5,224 nt of DNA from Oscillospiraceae bacterium (lineage in GTDB: Bacteria > Bacillota_A > Clostridia > Oscillospirales > Ruminococcaceae): assembly GCA_017414145.1 (NCBI GenBank), contig JAFPQL010000264.1, forward strand, positions 1-5,224. Reading direction: 5' to 3'. Every line of letters starts with the position of its first letter. The first letter of the stretch is position 1. The notes under the pieces were generated by a model. It was given only the letters and a program-made list of their open reading frames with translations. It searched no databases and was not told where the DNA came from. A program made the translations under genes and the position numbers. Of the stretch, positions 5,198 to 5,224 are shown in pieces.

Positions 5198-5224
5198 TCT
5201 GCTCCGCAGGGTGCAGGAGGCAGG
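5154..5224 (+). CDS. cotJB: Spore coat protein CotJB (N-terminal fragment, runs off window)
   Basis: Only 23 codons are visible: MKMPQQSLDRAGR then ADLLRRVQEA. The DLLRRVQEA stretch resembles the first helix of CotJB (LL..IQE, normally followed by FAL.D..LYLDTHP, which would fall beyond the window). The call rests mainly on position: directly after cotJA, overlapping it by 44 nt, in the gene order of the cotJABC operon, with a strong ribosome site at 5138-5145. The overlap suggests translational coupling. CotJC is predicted next. Confidence 0.85.
   Translation, partial: MKMPQQSLDRAGRADLLRRVQEA

Noticed and set aside
2190..5224. The CotH gene and cotJ genes as one spore coat cluster
   Set aside because: The CotH protein here has a signal peptide and a dockerin, so it is exported, and it is convergent with and separated by mazF from cotJ. 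The shared Cot name does not imply a shared process.

Overview
The window looks like a piece of a GC-rich Firmicutes (Clostridia) chromosome, most likely a Ruminococcus-like member of the Oscillospiraceae. This is inferred from gene content: a secreted CotH-dockerin protein (a cellulosome-type hallmark), a Bacillus NdoA-like MazF toxin, a sporulation cotJ operon, and AAAGGA-type ribosome binding sites. The species cannot be named from the sequence alone.

Layout. Positions 1-1722 (+) hold the 3' part of a gene for a long surface or secreted protein made of tandem Ig-like domains: a partial domain, then six complete ones of about 88-91 residues, ending directly at the stop. Positions 1723-2119 are non-coding but rich in structure. 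Two nearly identical 40-nt hairpins (1752-1791 and 2034-2073), both terminator-like, bracket about 240 nt of closely packed smaller inverted repeats that looks like a dispersed intergenic repeat or structured RNA. A well-formed extended -10 sigma-A-type promoter (2120-2148) then drives a 639-codon gene (2190-4109, +) encoding signal peptide, CotH kinase-like domain, jelly-roll domain and type I dockerin.

Positions 4110-4324 separate this gene from a convergent mazF (4325-4747, -) and contain a 19-bp-stem hairpin best placed as the mazF terminator. MazF has its catalytic residues and a C-terminal tail of about 25 residues, but no antitoxin gene precedes it. Divergent from mazF across a 219-nt spacer, cotJA (4967-5197, +) overlaps the start of cotJB (5154 to the window edge), the usual beginning of a cotJABC spore coat operon.

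How the parts fit. The Ig-repeat protein and the CotH-dockerin protein are both extracellular, but a terminator pair and a separate promoter divide them, so they are neighbours rather than an operon. The dockerin implies docking to a cohesin-bearing scaffoldin encoded elsewhere. The mazF and cotJ part is an unrelated housekeeping or sporulation neighbourhood. The points most worth a second look are the hairpin-bracketed intergenic element, the CotH-jelly-roll-dockerin architecture, and the apparently solitary MazF. I found no CRISPR array, tRNA, rRNA or recognisable insertion sequence.
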